DNA of 64,000 nt, from NCBI GenBank assembly GCA_021296235.1, contig JAGWAS010000005.1:1-64000 (forward strand), written 5' to 3'. The notes below the pieces were generated by a model. It was not told the DNA's origin. It was given only the letters and a program-made list of their open reading frames with translations, and made no database searches. The translations under genes were made by a program, and so were the position numbers. This document shows positions 1 to 10,289 of the stretch, piece by piece (positions within the stretch are counted from its first letter, which is position 1; every line of letters starts with the position of its first letter). The stretch is from Paracoccaceae bacterium (GTDB lineage: Bacteria; Pseudomonadota; Alphaproteobacteria; Rhodobacterales; Rhodobacteraceae).

Positions 1-332
1 GCGTGGAATTTGATGCGGTCTACACTGCCGAGGACATTGGCTCATACAAGCCCTCTGGCCGGAACTTCGAATACATGCTTGAGCATCTGGCCAGATGGGG
101 CGTCGAAAAGCATGAAATCCTCCATGTCGCCGAAAGCCTGTTTCATGACCACGAACCGGCAAACAGGTTCGGAATTGCCAATTGCTGGATCCATCGCAGG
201 CGAGGAAAGGAGGGATACGGAGCAACCAGGGATCCCGGGACCATGCCACAGACGGACTTTGTTTTTGGCAGCATGGCCGAGTTTGCGGCCGCCTGCACGG
301 ACGAATTTTCGCAAGCGGGCCCGCCGGTTTAA
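1..332 (+). CDS. HAD-family hydrolase (haloacid dehalogenase-like), C-terminal fragment
   Basis: The reading frame is already open at the window edge, so only about the last 110 residues are present. It carries the late HAD motifs: a conserved lysine in SYKPSGRNFEYML and the acidic motif in HVAESLFHDHEPANRFGI, followed by an aromatic/WIHR strand as in type II haloacid dehalogenase-like enzymes. The nucleophile aspartate would lie upstream of the window. The family hydrolyses small phosphorylated or halogenated substrates in the cytoplasm; the substrate cannot be read here. Its TAA stop overlaps the TAA stop of the convergent MFS gene. Confidence 0.8.
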   Translation, partial: VEFDAVYTAEDIGSYKPSGRNFEYMLEHLARWGVEKHEILHVAESLFHDHEPANRFGIANCWIHRRRGKEGYGATRDPGTMPQTDFVFGSMAEFAAACTDEFSQAGPPV

Positions 333-1762
333 CGCTGACATCCGGTCCGCGCTCCGCCTGCCGCCGACAGCAGGAATGCGAGAGCAACGAGGGCAAGTGC
401 GGCGAAGGGCAAGCCACCCAGGAACACGAACCGGGCCACCCGCGTCGCCTGTATCGGATCCACCTCGGCGGAAAAGCCTGCGGAGTTGGCAAGGATTCCC
501 GAAATTGCCGCACCGAGCGCATAACCTAGCCTGGCCAGCGTCGGCATCGCAGCGGAAATTCGTTCCCTGTCGTCCGGGCCTGCAAACAGGATCGCACGCC
601 GAATTAGGAATGCGCGGGAAGTCCCCTGACCGGTTCCCTCTAGGGTGGCAAACAGGAAAATCAGCCAAACCGGCCCGTACTGTACGCTGTAGAGTAACCC
701 CGGAACGCTGATGGCGACCAGTGCAACACCGGCGGAGATGAAGATGAGGTCACGCGATTCCGGCGCACCCGAAACCAGGATGGCCGAAACCGTCCAGCCG
801 ACAGAAACACAGGCGATCGCGTAACCAGCCGTAATGACGTCCGAGCCATGTATGGCCAGCAGCAGAAACGGGCCGTAGGTGATGAGGCCCGTTGTCGCAA
901 GGTGCAGGAGGAAGATGAGCGCCAACGTCAGGTTTGCCGGCCGTCGGATGTCGTAGACCATTGCGGGAAGCAACCTGTTGTCTTCACGCCTGCCGTCCAG
1001 AACAAGGAACCCGGCAAGTGCCGCAGTGCCCGCAGCAAGCAATGCCGGGGTCGTGAAAGCGTCGAATTCAAGACCGGCAACGGCCACAAGCAGCACCGCG
1101 ACGCAAAGCAGCATCAATCTCATGAGCGGGAAGCGCCGCTCGACCTTCTCTACCCTTTCCCGTTCGTTGATCCGCGGCGCCAGTGCGATCCAGCAAATGA
1201 GCAGGCAGGCCTTTGCTCCGAAAAAGGCAAATCCGAATCGCCAGTCCGAATGGGTCACAAAAAGGCTGCCGAACAGGGGGCCGAGGAATGCGGAAGTTCC
1301 CCAAAGCGCAGCGATGGCCGCAATGGCTCGAACAACCAGCCTCGCGGGAAACAGGACAGCAACAGCGACGAATGACATCGCCACCAGACCGCCGCCGCCT
1401 GCACCCTGCAGTGCCCTTCCGGCAAGCATCACCGCCATGTTCGGAGCAAGGGCGCTGGCAAAACATCCGCATGCGAATATGGCGGCAGCCATGATCATCG
1501 GTCGTTTGATTCCAAATTTCAGGGTCAAAAGACCGCTTGAGGCGGCAGCGACGATCGAGCCGATTTCATAGAGGACAACTGTCCAGGAAACGAATGCTTC
1601 GCCACCGATTTCCGGAATGATGGTCGGCAGCATTGTGGCAACAAAGAGGCCGTCCGCAGCATGAAGCCAAACACCGAAACACACCAGCACCACCGCGGCG
1701 GCGTACTCTCTGTTGAGCAGTTCGGTCCAGCGGACGCGTCCTTCCGATCGTGACGCGTTCAA
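329..1762 (-). CDS. MFS transporter, EmrB/QacA-like (DHA2)
   Basis: A polytopic inner-membrane protein of about 477 residues with many hydrophobic helices. MFS hallmarks are a motif-A-like loop after helix 2 (LTLKFGIKRPM), the helix-4 motif GRALQGAGGGGLVAMSF and a motif-C-like GPLFGSLF, typical of drug/proton antiporters of the DHA2 type. Such proteins export small hydrophobic compounds by proton exchange; the substrate is unknown. The frame is open back to an ATG at 1900, close to the divergent miaB start. The membrane part begins just after a TTG at 1762, which I take as the likely start, but the start is uncertain. Confidence 0.8.
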   Translation of the reverse strand: MNASRSEGRVRWTELLNREYAAAVVLVCFGVWLHAADGLFVATMLPTIIPEIGGEAFVSWTVVLYEIGSIVAAASSGLLTLKFGIKRPMIMAAAIFACGCFASALAPNMAVMLAGRALQGAGGGGLVAMSFVAVAVLFPARLVVRAIAAIAALWGTSAFLGPLFGSLFVTHSDWRFGFAFFGAKACLLICWIALAPRINERERVEKVERRFPLMRLMLLCVAVLLVAVAGLEFDAFTTPALLAAGTAALAGFLVLDGRREDNRLLPAMVYDIRRPANLTLALIFLLHLATTGLITYGPFLLLAIHGSDVITAGYAIACVSVGWTVSAILVSGAPESRDLIFISAGVALVAISVPGLLYSVQYGPVWLIFLFATLEGTGQGTSRAFLIRRAILFAGPDDRERISAAMPTLARLGYALGAAISGILANSAGFSAEVDPIQATRVARFVFLGGLPFAALALVALAFLLSAAGGARTGCQR

Positions 1763-1915
1763 AGTCCCGCTGCGCTCGCCTGATGGCAATCTGTTCAAAT
1801 TCCGTAAACCCCGCCGGCTTGCCGGTGTGTTGCAATTCCACCGGAACCGATTGAAGGAAACTATGCGATTTTGTAGACGGGACCGAAAGCTGAGTTTCAC
1901 CAGAGCGGTTCAACG

Positions 1916-3250
1916 ATGTCGAAGAAGGCCTTCGTCAAATCATACGGCTGTCAGATGAATGTCTATGACAGCGAGCGCATGGCGGATGCCCTTGCTGGAT
2001 CCGGGTATGCGAAATCATCCGATGCCGAGGATGCCGACGTGATAGTCCTCAACACCTGTCACATTAGGGAGAAGGCGACGGAGAAGATCTATTCGGAATT
2101 GGGCCGCTACAAGAGCCTCAAGGCCGCCAATCCTGACTTGCGGATCGTTGTTGCCGGTTGTGTTGCCCAAGCCGAAGGCGAGGAGATAGTCAGGCGTCAA
2201 CCTATGGTGGATGTTGTTGTGGGGCCGCAGGCCTACCACCGCCTGCCCAATCTCATTGCGCGTTCCACCGAAGATGGCAGGCAGGTCGACACCGATTTCC
2301 CGGCCGAAAGCAAATTCGACAAACTTCCCCGCGGGCCTGTTGCAAAACGGACGAGCCCCACAGCATTTCTTACCGTGCAGGAGGGGTGCGACAAGTTTTG
2401 CACCTTCTGTGTCGTTCCCTACACTAGGGGAGCCGAATCCAGTCGCCCGGTTGCCGGAGTGCGGGACGAGGCAGAGCGATTGGTGGCGCGAGGCGTTTGC
2501 GAAATCACCCTGCTTGGTCAGAACGTGAACGCATATCACGGCGTTGGCCCTGACGGGGGCGAATGGCCACTGGCGCGACTCATGGCTGAATTGGCCAAGA
2601 TCGATGGTCTGAAGCGGATCAGGTATACCACTTCGCATCCGAACGACATGACAGACGATCTCATTGAGGCCCACGGCACCTGCGCCAAGCTGATGCCCTA
2701 CCTTCATCTACCGGTGCAGTCGGGGTCCGACAAAATTCTCAAACGGATGAATCGTCGCTATTCGGCGTCTGAATACCTGCGCACTGTCGAGAGGATTCGG
2801 GCCGCACGACCGGACATTCTGTTGTCCAGCGACTTCATTGTCGGATTTCCCGAAGAGAGCGACAGCGATTTCGAGGCCACGATGGATATTGTTCGGGAGG
2901 TCGGTTTCAGCCAGGCCTATTCGTTCCGGTACTCGGCCCGACCCGGAACGCCGGCCAGCGAGCGGCCACAGATCGATTCGGATGTTTCGGCCGAAAGGCT
3001 GCAGCGGCTGCAGGAACTTTTGAAATCGCAACAGCGGTTGGCCCAGGATGCAATGGTCGGGCGTAATCTTTCGGTGCTGTTTGAACGGAGCGGGCGCCGC
3101 AGCGGGCAATTGGCCGGAAAATCGGAATATTTGCATGCAGTCCACGCCGAGTGCGGCACGGACATGATGGGAAAAATCTGCAGGGTCAGGATTGCACGGT
3201 CGGAACCAAACTCGCTTACCGGGGAATTGGTTCGAGTGCAGGGTACCTGA
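1916..3250 (+). CDS. miaB: tRNA-2-methylthio-N6-dimethylallyladenosine synthase MiaB
   Basis: A radical-SAM methylthiotransferase of 444 residues that adds the 2-methylthio group to i6A37 of tRNA. The N-terminal UPF0004 domain has its three auxiliary-cluster cysteines at 12, 48 and 82. The radical-SAM motif [16 protein letters not shown] places C158, C162 and C165 with CX3CX2C spacing. A TRAM domain fills roughly the last 70 residues. Length and motif order are normal for MiaB. It heads the conserved run miaB-phoH-ybeY-corC-lnt. Confidence 0.97.
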   Translation: MSKKAFVKSYGCQMNVYDSERMADALAGSGYAKSSDAEDADVIVLNTCHIREKATEKIYSELGRYKSLKAANPDLRIVVAGCVAQAEGEEIVRRQPMVDVVVGPQAYHRLPNLIARSTEDGRQVDTDFPAESKFDKLPRGPVAKRTSPTAFLTVQEGCDKFCTFCVVPYTRGAESSRPVAGVRDEAERLVARGVCEITLLGQNVNAYHGVGPDGGEWPLARLMAELAKIDGLKRIRYTTSHPNDMTDDLIEAHGTCAKLMPYLHLPVQSGSDKILKRMNRRYSASEYLRTVERIRAARPDILLSSDFIVGFPEESDSDFEATMDIVREVGFSQAYSFRYSARPGTPASERPQIDSDVSAERLQRLQELLKSQQRLAQDAMVGRNLSVLFERSGRRSGQLAGKSEYLHAVHAECGTDMMGKICRVRIARSEPNSLTGELVRVQGT

Positions 3251-3410
3251 TGGCTGCAGGCCGATATTTCCACTCCGGGTAGCACTCGACAATTGGTCCC
3301 GCATCAAATACTGAATTCCCTTGATTTGCTGTGCAATTGAGCGCGTAAACCGCAGGATTTGGGAACTTGAGGTGTATGCACATGGTTGAACTGAGCTGAC
3401 GAGGACAGAC

Positions 3411-4374
3411 TTGGCAGCCGGGGCTCCATCAGTTTCCCAAGAAACGCGAGTAGCGTTCTCCGACAACCGACGGCTTATTGAGCTTTGCGGTGCGCATGAC
3501 CAAAACCTCGAAAGAATCGAAAAAACGCTCGGCATTCAGATCGCGCGCCGGGGAAACCTACTTATTTTGATGGGTGCTGCCTCAGGGCGCGAATCGGGCG
3601 AAAGGGCGCTGCGTTCACTTTATGGGTTTCTTGAGGATGGCCGCCGGCTTGAACCGGAGGATGTCGATGCGGCGGTGCGTTTCGATCCGCAATTGGGGCC
3701 GGATGCTTCGGACACCGGCTTGCCGCGAATCAATTCCGGTGCGAACGGAATCCGGATCAGAACCAAAAGGAGAGTGGTTGAACCGCGCACGCGGGCACAG
3801 GGTGAATACGCCGTTTGGGATCGGTCCGGCCGGAACGGGAAAGACATACCTGGCAATCGCAGTGGCGGTGTCGTTGCTTCTCGACAACAAGGTCGATCGC
3901 ATTGTGCTTTCGCGCCCTGCAGTCGAGGCCGGGGAAAGGCTTGGCTTCCTGCCCGGCGACATGAAGGAGAAGATCGATCCCTACATGCAGCCGCTCTACG
4001 ACGCCCTCCACGGGTTCCTGAACGGCAAGCAGGTTGCCCGCCTGATTGAGGACCGGAGAATTGAGATTGCACCTTTGGCCTTCATGCGTGGCCGAACCTT
4101 GTCCTCGGCGTTTGTGATTCTTGATGAAGCCCAGAACACCACGAGCATGCAGATGAGGATGTTCCTAACCCGGCTCGGTGTGGGTTCCCGTATGGTGGTT
4201 ACAGGAGACATTACCCAGATTGATTTGCCGCATGGTGTTGAATCAGGTTTGGTCGAGGCAAGGCGGGTCCTGTCGGCAGTGAATGGAATTGCCTTCAGGG
4301 AACTTACGGCAGAAGATGTTGTGAGGGACACCTTGGTAGCCAGAATCATAAATGCCTATGCCACAAGGAAATGA
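3411..4374 (+). pseudogene. phoH: PhoH-like ATPase (YbeZ), frame-disrupted
   Basis: The two parts of one gene lie in different frames. The first starts at TTG 3411 after a good GAGGA site and reads through the N-terminal PhoH region to [17 protein letters not shown] near 3810. The P-loop ATPase part ([18 protein letters not shown], then the Walker B stretch FVILDEAQN) continues one frame over to the stop at 4374. Homologues have about 13 residues between RTPxQ and [11 protein letters not shown]; only 13 bases remain here, so about 26 bases seem to be missing, which causes the shift. This is either a true inactivating deletion or an assembly error. PhoH/YbeZ normally works with YbeY in rRNA and ribosome metabolism, and ybeY follows directly with a 23-base overlap. 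Confidence 0.85.
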
Positions 4375-4894
4375 GGAATTCCGTCTCACGGTGGAGACGG
4401 TGGTCGATGACCGGCGATGGGACGAGGTGGGTCTGGATGTGGTTTGCAGGTCTGCGTGCGAGGTGGCCCTGAAGACAGCAGGCTTTGATCGCGGCCAATG
4501 CGAAATCGGAATTCTGGGATGCAGTGATGAAAAAATTGCCGGACTCAACCGGCGGTTCCGCAACGTCCATGGCCCCACCAATGTGCTGGCGTGGCCCGCC
4601 GGGCCAACAGTTGCGGACGATTTGGGGGTAAGTGAACTCGGAAACATTGCGGTGGCATTCGAGACCTGCATGATGGAAGCCAAGGCACAGGGCAAGAGAC
4701 CCGCTAGCCACTTGGCCCATTTGATTGTCCACGCCTGTCTTCATCTGGTGGGATTTGATCATGAATCCGAAGACGAGGCCGAGGTGATGGAGGCAATGGA
4801 GTTGGCATCACTTGCGCGCCTTGGGATCGTTGATCCCATTCGACTTGACGGCGGCGCGGAAATGACATCAACAAGGGAACCTGTTCGGAACTGA
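4352..4894 (+). CDS. ybeY: Endoribonuclease YbeY
   Basis: A 180-residue single-domain metalloprotein. The family signature [15 protein letters not shown] carries the three zinc ligands H127, H131 and H137 in H-x3-H-x5-H spacing. YbeY acts in 16S rRNA 3'-end maturation and ribosome quality control. The start overlaps the end of the phoH-like gene; ATG 4352 is followed by a second ATG at 4358 that could equally be used. It is intact although its upstream partner is frameshifted, and it is followed by corC after 5 bases. Confidence 0.95.
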   Translation: MPMPQGNEEFRLTVETVVDDRRWDEVGLDVVCRSACEVALKTAGFDRGQCEIGILGCSDEKIAGLNRRFRNVHGPTNVLAWPAGPTVADDLGVSELGNIAVAFETCMMEAKAQGKRPASHLAHLIVHACLHLVGFDHESEDEAEVMEAMELASLARLGIVDPIRLDGGAEMTSTREPVRN

Positions 4895-4899
4895 GGAAT

Positions 4900-5796
4900 A
4901 TGGACGGCACAACAGAGGGTTCTTCTGGAGCGACGCGTGGCGCGCAGAAAACCGAATCGGAATTAGGCAATTCCCCCGAAAAGGCGATCGGGTTTTTTCA
5001 CCGCCTGTTTGGCGGCACCGAACCGGAACAAGATGCGAACTCACATTCCAATGGCACGGGAAGCGAGGAGTTTCCGGCGGAAAATCCGTTCATCTCCCGA
5101 AATCCGCCGGTCAGGGATTTTGCTGTTCCGAGGGCGGAGATCGTGGCGGTGCCGCTTGATATCGGCCTTGACGAGTTGGTTTCGGTGTTCAGGGAAAGTG
5201 GCCGAACCCGGCTGCCTGTCTTCGGGGGCACGCTTGACGATCCGAAGGGATTCGTTCACCTCAAGGACCTTGCACTTGAGCACGGTTTCAATGGCGTGAG
5301 CGATGGGTTCAACCTCAGCGACGGAACGCTTCACGACCTTCTTTACGTCGCAGAATCGATGCCTGCAGAGGACCTGCTCGCCATGATGCGCGCCCGGCGG
5401 ATTCATATGGCTCTTGTCATTGACGAGTATGGTGGAACCGACGGGCTGGTTACCTTTGAAGATTTGGTCGAAGTCATCTTTGGCGAGATCGCCGACGAAC
5501 ATGATGATGAGGAGGATTGGCAGATCCGGGAGGAAGGCGACGGTGTCTGGCGGAGTCAGGCAAGGTGTCCGCTGGAGGAGCTTGAGGGGATGTTTGGCAA
5601 CGAACTGCTGAACGCCGAGGTTGACGAGGAGGTCGACACCTTGGGTGGGCTGGTGTTCCTGCTTGCCGGAAGGGTGCCGATCGCCGGGGAGGTGATCAGG
5701 CATGAGGCGGCCGGAATGGAATTTGAAATCGTCTCAGCGGATTCTAGACGCATAAAGGAAATTCGCATCCGCAGGAGCGCAGCGGCGGAAGCCTGA
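4900..5796 (+). CDS. CorC/HlyC-type CBS-domain protein
   Basis: A 298-residue protein with a low-complexity N-terminus, a CBS-domain pair at about residues 70-195 (characteristic FVHLKDL and HMALVIDEYGGTDGLVTFEDLVE) and a C-terminal CorC_HlyC transporter-associated domain at about 205-290. It lacks the CNNM/DUF21 membrane domain, so it is the short soluble form found in the phoH-ybeY-corC-lnt cluster. CorC has been linked to Mg2+/Co2+ efflux and, in this gene context, to cell-envelope metabolism. It sits between ybeY and lnt with very short spacers, in a probable operon. Confidence 0.93.
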   Translation: MDGTTEGSSGATRGAQKTESELGNSPEKAIGFFHRLFGGTEPEQDANSHSNGTGSEEFPAENPFISRNPPVRDFAVPRAEIVAVPLDIGLDELVSVFRESGRTRLPVFGGTLDDPKGFVHLKDLALEHGFNGVSDGFNLSDGTLHDLLYVAESMPAEDLLAMMRARRIHMALVIDEYGGTDGLVTFEDLVEVIFGEIADEHDDEEDWQIREEGDGVWRSQARCPLEELEGMFGNELLNAEVDEEVDTLGGLVFLLAGRVPIAGEVIRHEAAGMEFEIVSADSRRIKEIRIRRSAAAEA

Positions 5797-5800
5797 TGCG

Positions 5801-7312
5801 TTGACGACACACCCGCTCCCCGATCCGGCAGGCAACAGGCGCCCAATGGCGTTGCTCATCATGCTCGTTGCCGGTGTCGTTGCAGCCATCGGTCATGCCC
5901 CTGCATCGTTGCCGGTTGCGACGGTGGTTGGATTCGCCATTGCCATCCGCATGTTTGTGGCCGCACGTTCAACCGCGAAGGCTCTGTGGCACGGCTGGGT
6001 GTTCGCCGCCGGCTACTTTCTGGTTGTGATGATCTGGCTGGTGGAGCCGTTCCTCATATACCCACTCCGCCACGGCTGGATTGCACCGTTTGCCCTGCTG
6101 GCAACAGCGGGGGGATTGGCGCTGTTCTGGGCGGGTGCATTCGGCGCTGCGTTCGCAGTGGGATTCGGTCCCCGATCCCGTGGCGCTGCGCTCGCGGTTA
6201 CGCTCACCGCGGCTGAAGCGTTGAGGGAGTTCGTGCTGACCGGGTTTCCCTGGGGCTTGCCCGGATACGCCTGGTCCACCACCCCGGTTGCCCAGTTTGC
6301 CGCCGATGTGGGGCCGCTGGGTCTTACCTTCCTGACCATCCTCGCAGCGTCACTCCTTGTCGCAGGCCGTCGGCTGTGGGTCGGTGCAACGATTTGCATC
6401 GTCGGCATTGGCGCTGCTTGGACGGTTGGTACGGCCCGAATGGCGGACCGGAAAGATGATGCCGTTGAGCGCCCGCTCGTCCGGCTGGTGCAGCCGAATG
6501 CTGATCAGGCCCTCAAATGGAATCCGTTTCATGTCGAGCGGTTTCATGACCGGCTGCTTGCGCTGACCGCAACTGAGTCGGAGCGCAGGCCGGACATCAC
6601 TGTTTGGCCGGAGACCGCGGCGACGTTCCTGCTTGAGGGTTCCGAGGAAAGGCTCGCCGAAATCGCAGCCGCCGCAGGAGGTCGCGTGGTCTTTGGAATA
6701 CGACGTCACTCGGATACGGCACTGTACAACAGCATGGCGGTGATCGGTCCGGGCGGGGAAGTGGAGGAGATCTACGACAAGCGCAAGCTTGTTCCGTTCG
6801 GCGAGTACATTCCGTTGGGTGATCTCCTGTCTCGTTTGGGCATCTCGGGGCTTGCGACGGATCAAACCGGCGCATTCAGTCCCGGTAAGAGACCCGCGGT
6901 CATCAGGGTTGCACCGTTGGACCGGGTGCTCGCCCTAATTTGCTATGAAGCAATATTCTGGAGCCAAATCCGGAGCGAGGAACGCCCGAATGCAATGATA
7001 CAGATCACGAACGATGCCTGGTTTGGGACGCTCTCGGGTCCGCAGCAGCATTTTGAGCAGGCCCGGATGCGGGCGATTGAGCTCGGCGTGCCGCTGATTA
7101 GGGCGGCAAACACCGGGATTTCGGCGGTGGTTGATGGAAAGGGCAGGGTGATCGGGCGTCTTGAACTCGGTTCGGAGGGTTATCTGGACATTGAGATGCC
7201 GGCTCCATTGCCTCCGACTTTGTTTGCAAGGTTCGGACATGTTCCGTTGTTGATTGTTGCCATTTTCATCATTGGGCTGATTGGCTTGCGGAAGCTGGTA
7301 ATTCGGCGTTGA
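5801..7312 (+). CDS. lnt: Apolipoprotein N-acyltransferase
   Basis: A 503-residue inner-membrane enzyme that adds the third acyl chain to lipoproteins. About six N-terminal membrane helices are followed by a periplasmic nitrilase-fold domain carrying the Glu-Lys-Cys triad: E271 in TVWPETAATF, K329 in YDKRKLVPFGEY and C381 in LICYEAIF. A last helix closes the protein near residues 480-500. The start is a TTG four bases after the corC stop. Length and order agree with Lnt. Confidence 0.95.
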   Translation: MTTHPLPDPAGNRRPMALLIMLVAGVVAAIGHAPASLPVATVVGFAIAIRMFVAARSTAKALWHGWVFAAGYFLVVMIWLVEPFLIYPLRHGWIAPFALLATAGGLALFWAGAFGAAFAVGFGPRSRGAALAVTLTAAEALREFVLTGFPWGLPGYAWSTTPVAQFAADVGPLGLTFLTILAASLLVAGRRLWVGATICIVGIGAAWTVGTARMADRKDDAVERPLVRLVQPNADQALKWNPFHVERFHDRLLALTATESERRPDITVWPETAATFLLEGSEERLAEIAAAAGGRVVFGIRRHSDTALYNSMAVIGPGGEVEEIYDKRKLVPFGEYIPLGDLLSRLGISGLATDQTGAFSPGKRPAVIRVAPLDRVLALICYEAIFWSQIRSEERPNAMIQITNDAWFGTLSGPQQHFEQARMRAIELGVPLIRAANTGISAVVDGKGRVIGRLELGSEGYLDIEMPAPLPPTLFARFGHVPLLIVAIFIIGLIGLRKLVIRR

Positions 7313-7393
7313 CCGAAATACCGGGCATTGCTACTCACCGCCGTTGGCGGTCTACGGTCCGATCGGAAAGGGTTGCGCAGGAATATTGGAACG

Positions 7394-8560
7394 ATGCCGA
7401 AAGGCGATTATCTCTTCACATCGGAGTCTGTTGCGGAAGGCCACCCCGACAAGGTCTGCGACCAGATTTCGGATGCAATACTTGATGCGTTCATGGAGGA
7501 AGACCCTGGCTCCAGGGTTGGCTGTGAGGCGCTCGCGACCACGAACAGGGTTGTGGTTGCCGGTGAGGTTCGCGGCCCGGAGCGTGTAACCGGGTCCGTT
7601 GAGTCGATTGTCAGGGAATGCGTCCGTTCCATCGGCTACGAACAGGACGGGTTTCACTGGGAAACGATGAAGGTTCACAACTACCTTCACGAGCAGTCGG
7701 TGGACATTGCTCAGGGCGTTGACGCCGTGGACGGATCAAGCGAGGGGGCGGGCGATCAGGGGTTGATGTTCGGCTATGCCGTTGACGAGACTCCGGAATT
7801 GATGCCGGCGGCAATACACAGTTCCCACAAGGTTTTGCGGTTGCTTGCAGATGCCAGGAGGAGCGGGATGGAGCCCCGTTTGGGGCCTGACGCCAAGTCG
7901 CAAATCACCGTCAGATACGTGGATGGAAAACCTGTTGCGGTGAGTTCGATAGTCGTATCGGTGCAGCATTTCGACGCAAGTTTGACATCAGGCAACGTAC
8001 GGGAAATCGTTGAACCATATGTCAGGCAAGCGCTTCCCGAAGACTGGATTACTCCAGATACGGTTTGGCACGTGAATCCCACAGGCATCTTCGTCATTGG
8101 CGGTCCGGACGGTGATTGCGGCCTGACGGGTCGCAAGATCATTGTTGACACATATGGCGGTTCCGCTCCGCACGGCGGTGGAGCGTTTTCGGGCAAGGAT
8201 CCGACCAAGGTTGACAGGTCGGCGGCCTACGCGGCGCGCTATCTGGCAAAGAACATTGTCGCTTCCGGGTTGGCAGGCAGGTGTTGCATCCAGATGGCCT
8301 ATGCCATCGGAGTGGCGGAGCCGCTGGCGATCCATGTTGATACATATGGCACTGAAAGGGAGGATCCCGGCAAGATTGCCAGTCTGGTTCCAGAATTGAT
8401 GGATCTGACCCCAAGCGGTATAAGGAAGCATCTCGGGCTTGGCCGGCCAATTTATCGCAGAACCGCCGCATATGGGCACTTCGGACGGACGCCAGATGAG
8501 GATGGTGGGTTTTCCTGGGAGCGCACGGATCTTGTCGAGGATTTGCGGAAGGCGTTCTGA
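7394..8560 (+). CDS. metK: S-adenosylmethionine synthase
   Basis: A 388-residue cytoplasmic enzyme that makes SAM from methionine and ATP. It starts at ATG 7394 ([20 protein letters not shown]), which removes 22 spurious upstream codons. Visible signatures are [16 protein letters not shown], the ATP loop [19 protein letters not shown] and the C-terminal YGHFGR. The roughly 80-base leader after lnt has a small hairpin (7337-7351) but no SAM-riboswitch core that I can recognise. Confidence 0.97.
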   Translation: MPKGDYLFTSESVAEGHPDKVCDQISDAILDAFMEEDPGSRVGCEALATTNRVVVAGEVRGPERVTGSVESIVRECVRSIGYEQDGFHWETMKVHNYLHEQSVDIAQGVDAVDGSSEGAGDQGLMFGYAVDETPELMPAAIHSSHKVLRLLADARRSGMEPRLGPDAKSQITVRYVDGKPVAVSSIVVSVQHFDASLTSGNVREIVEPYVRQALPEDWITPDTVWHVNPTGIFVIGGPDGDCGLTGRKIIVDTYGGSAPHGGGAFSGKDPTKVDRSAAYAARYLAKNIVASGLAGRCCIQMAYAIGVAEPLAIHVDTYGTEREDPGKIASLVPELMDLTPSGIRKHLGLGRPIYRRTAAYGHFGRTPDEDGGFSWERTDLVEDLRKAF

Positions 8561-8611
8561 ACGCAGTGTTCCAAGCACCACTGATTATGGCCCCCTGACC
8601 GGAAGGCAACA

Positions 8612-9334
8612 GTGATGACCCCTCCGCAGAACCAAGCCGGCGGGCACGCAAGGAACTTCTACGGACGTAGGATCGGAAAATCACTGAGACCCAGTCAGAG
8701 GCGGCTGCTTGAAGACTGCCTTGAGCACCGTTTGATCCCGGGAGTTGAACCGAAATCCAATCCGCAGCGTCTGCCGGCAGATTTGTCCGGTTGCTTCAGC
8801 CTCGGAACTCCGATCTGGCTTGAGGTCGGATTCGGGTCGGGCGAGAATCTTGCCCGTCTGGCGGGCATGCATCCCGAGGTTGGTTTCATCGGTTGTGAGC
8901 CGTACATTAACGGGGTTGCTTCACTCCTGTCGAAGCTGGAGGCGAAAGGACTGTCCAACGTTCGGATTCATCCAGGCGACGTCAGGGAACTATTCGACGT
9001 CGCGCCAGAGGACTCTGTCGACCGGGTTTTTCTGCTCTATCCCGACCCTTGGCCAAAGAGGCGCCATCACCGCCGCCGGTTTGTGTCGCCCGAATATCTT
9101 GAGCCCTTGGCCCGGATGATGCGTCCGGATGCAGAACTTCGCATTGCGACCGACGTTCCGGATTACGCAAGACAGGCCGTGGTCGAATTGCGACGAAACG
9201 GAAACTTCCGGTGGTGTGCTGCCCGACGCGCTGATTGGATGGACAGGTGGGAAGGATGGGAGTCGACACGGTACGAAAAAAAGGCCGAGCGCGAGGGAAG
9301 GACCTCAATCTATTTGAACTTTGCCAGGCATTGA
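8612..9334 (+). CDS. trmB: tRNA (guanine-N7-)-methyltransferase
   Basis: A 240-residue class I methyltransferase that makes m7G46 in tRNA. The SAM-binding loop is LEVGFGSGENLA, and the family signature YPDPWPKRRHHRRRF is present. The start is either GTG 8612 or the adjacent ATG 8615, both after GGAAGG. It follows metK, the supplier of its cosubstrate, by 51 bases; this pairing is common in alphaproteobacteria. Confidence 0.95.
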   Translation: MMTPPQNQAGGHARNFYGRRIGKSLRPSQRRLLEDCLEHRLIPGVEPKSNPQRLPADLSGCFSLGTPIWLEVGFGSGENLARLAGMHPEVGFIGCEPYINGVASLLSKLEAKGLSNVRIHPGDVRELFDVAPEDSVDRVFLLYPDPWPKRRHHRRRFVSPEYLEPLARMMRPDAELRIATDVPDYARQAVVELRRNGNFRWCAARRADWMDRWEGWESTRYEKKAEREGRTSIYLNFARH

Positions 9335-9455
9335 ACCGCAATCACTGAATCGGCTTGGCAATGTGCGATCGTCCGCCTATTTCGTGGGCCGGATCACAAC
9401 CGCATGCAACCGACTTGCTCCGGGCGCATCAGATAATTGGGAAGGACTGCCGACC

Positions 9456-10289
9456 ATGATGAAAGCGCGGTTCAAACTGGGAGTGTTTGTTGCGGCATTG
9501 GCTCTTGCCGGGTGTTCGCAACCGGTTCTTGACATTGACGAGCCGAGTGAAGGGCAGCGCATATCCGCCGAAGAAGCACTGAACAGCACGGTTGTTGCCC
9601 CTGCGCGCGACATCCACAAATCGGAAATGGTGTCGGCGGTCGAACGGATCCTTCCGTCGATAAGGGCAGCGAGCCTTGAAGTTTGCTCGGAGCTATCGTT
9701 GCCGGCTCAAAGATGTGAGCAGGTTCGGATTGCTGAAGTCTCCATAAGTCCAAATATTGACGATCCCAACGCGTTTGCGGACGCGCAGGACAATGTTCAA
9801 ATGACCGGTGGAATCGTCAGGATTTCCGGATCAGACGATGAAGTGGCGGCCGTGCTGGCCCATGAATTCGCGCATGTCATGTATGGGCATGTCGAAAGCA
9901 AGATGAGCAATGCACTCGTCGGTTTGGCAATTGCCGGTGGCATAGCCTTGGCCGTCGGTTCGGACGGTTCAGTCCACGATCAGCAGCGGAGCGAAGACAT
10001 ATTGCGCCTCGGCTACGGAATAGGCAGCCAAGCCTATTCTCCGGAAATGGAGATTGAGGCCGACAGGACTGCTATCTACATTCTGCGCAAAGCTGGCTAC
10101 CAGACGACCGCAATGCGGGATTCAATCATTCGCCTTAGTCGGATTGATCTTGCGCACAAACACGGGTCGAATTCCCAACGGGTTGGATTCCTGCAGACCC
10201 ATCCAAGCAGCGATCGGCGGATAGCTCACATCATTTCGGCCATTGATGATGCGGAGGCCGGAGTGCCGCTTATCGTTGCCGACCGCTGA
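9456..10289 (+). CDS. M48-family metallopeptidase lipoprotein
   Basis: 277 residues from ATG 9456. The N-terminus is a lipoprotein signal with lipobox LALAGC, so the protein should be lipidated at C20 and sit in the envelope. The zinc-protease motif HEFAH occurs in AVLAHEFAHVMYGH, and the third ligand is probably the glutamate in EMEIEADR. C-terminal TPR or LysM domains are absent. It resembles the LoiP/YcaL type of periplasmic quality-control proteases. The frame is open back to 9321, but the signal peptide fixes the start. Confidence 0.9.
   Translation: MMKARFKLGVFVAALALAGCSQPVLDIDEPSEGQRISAEEALNSTVVAPARDIHKSEMVSAVERILPSIRAASLEVCSELSLPAQRCEQVRIAEVSISPNIDDPNAFADAQDNVQMTGGIVRISGSDDEVAAVLAHEFAHVMYGHVESKMSNALVGLAIAGGIALAVGSDGSVHDQQRSEDILRLGYGIGSQAYSPEMEIEADRTAIYILRKAGYQTTAMRDSIIRLSRIDLAHKHGSNSQRVGFLQTHPSSDRRIAHIISAIDDAEAGVPLIVADR

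Noticed and set aside
7313-7393. Possible SAM or SAM/SAH riboswitch upstream of metK
   Set aside because: The leader has a small hairpin and a TTGGAACG end, but no GGCTTCCTGG-type core or pairing partner for the 3' segment, so no known SAM-riboswitch consensus is met.
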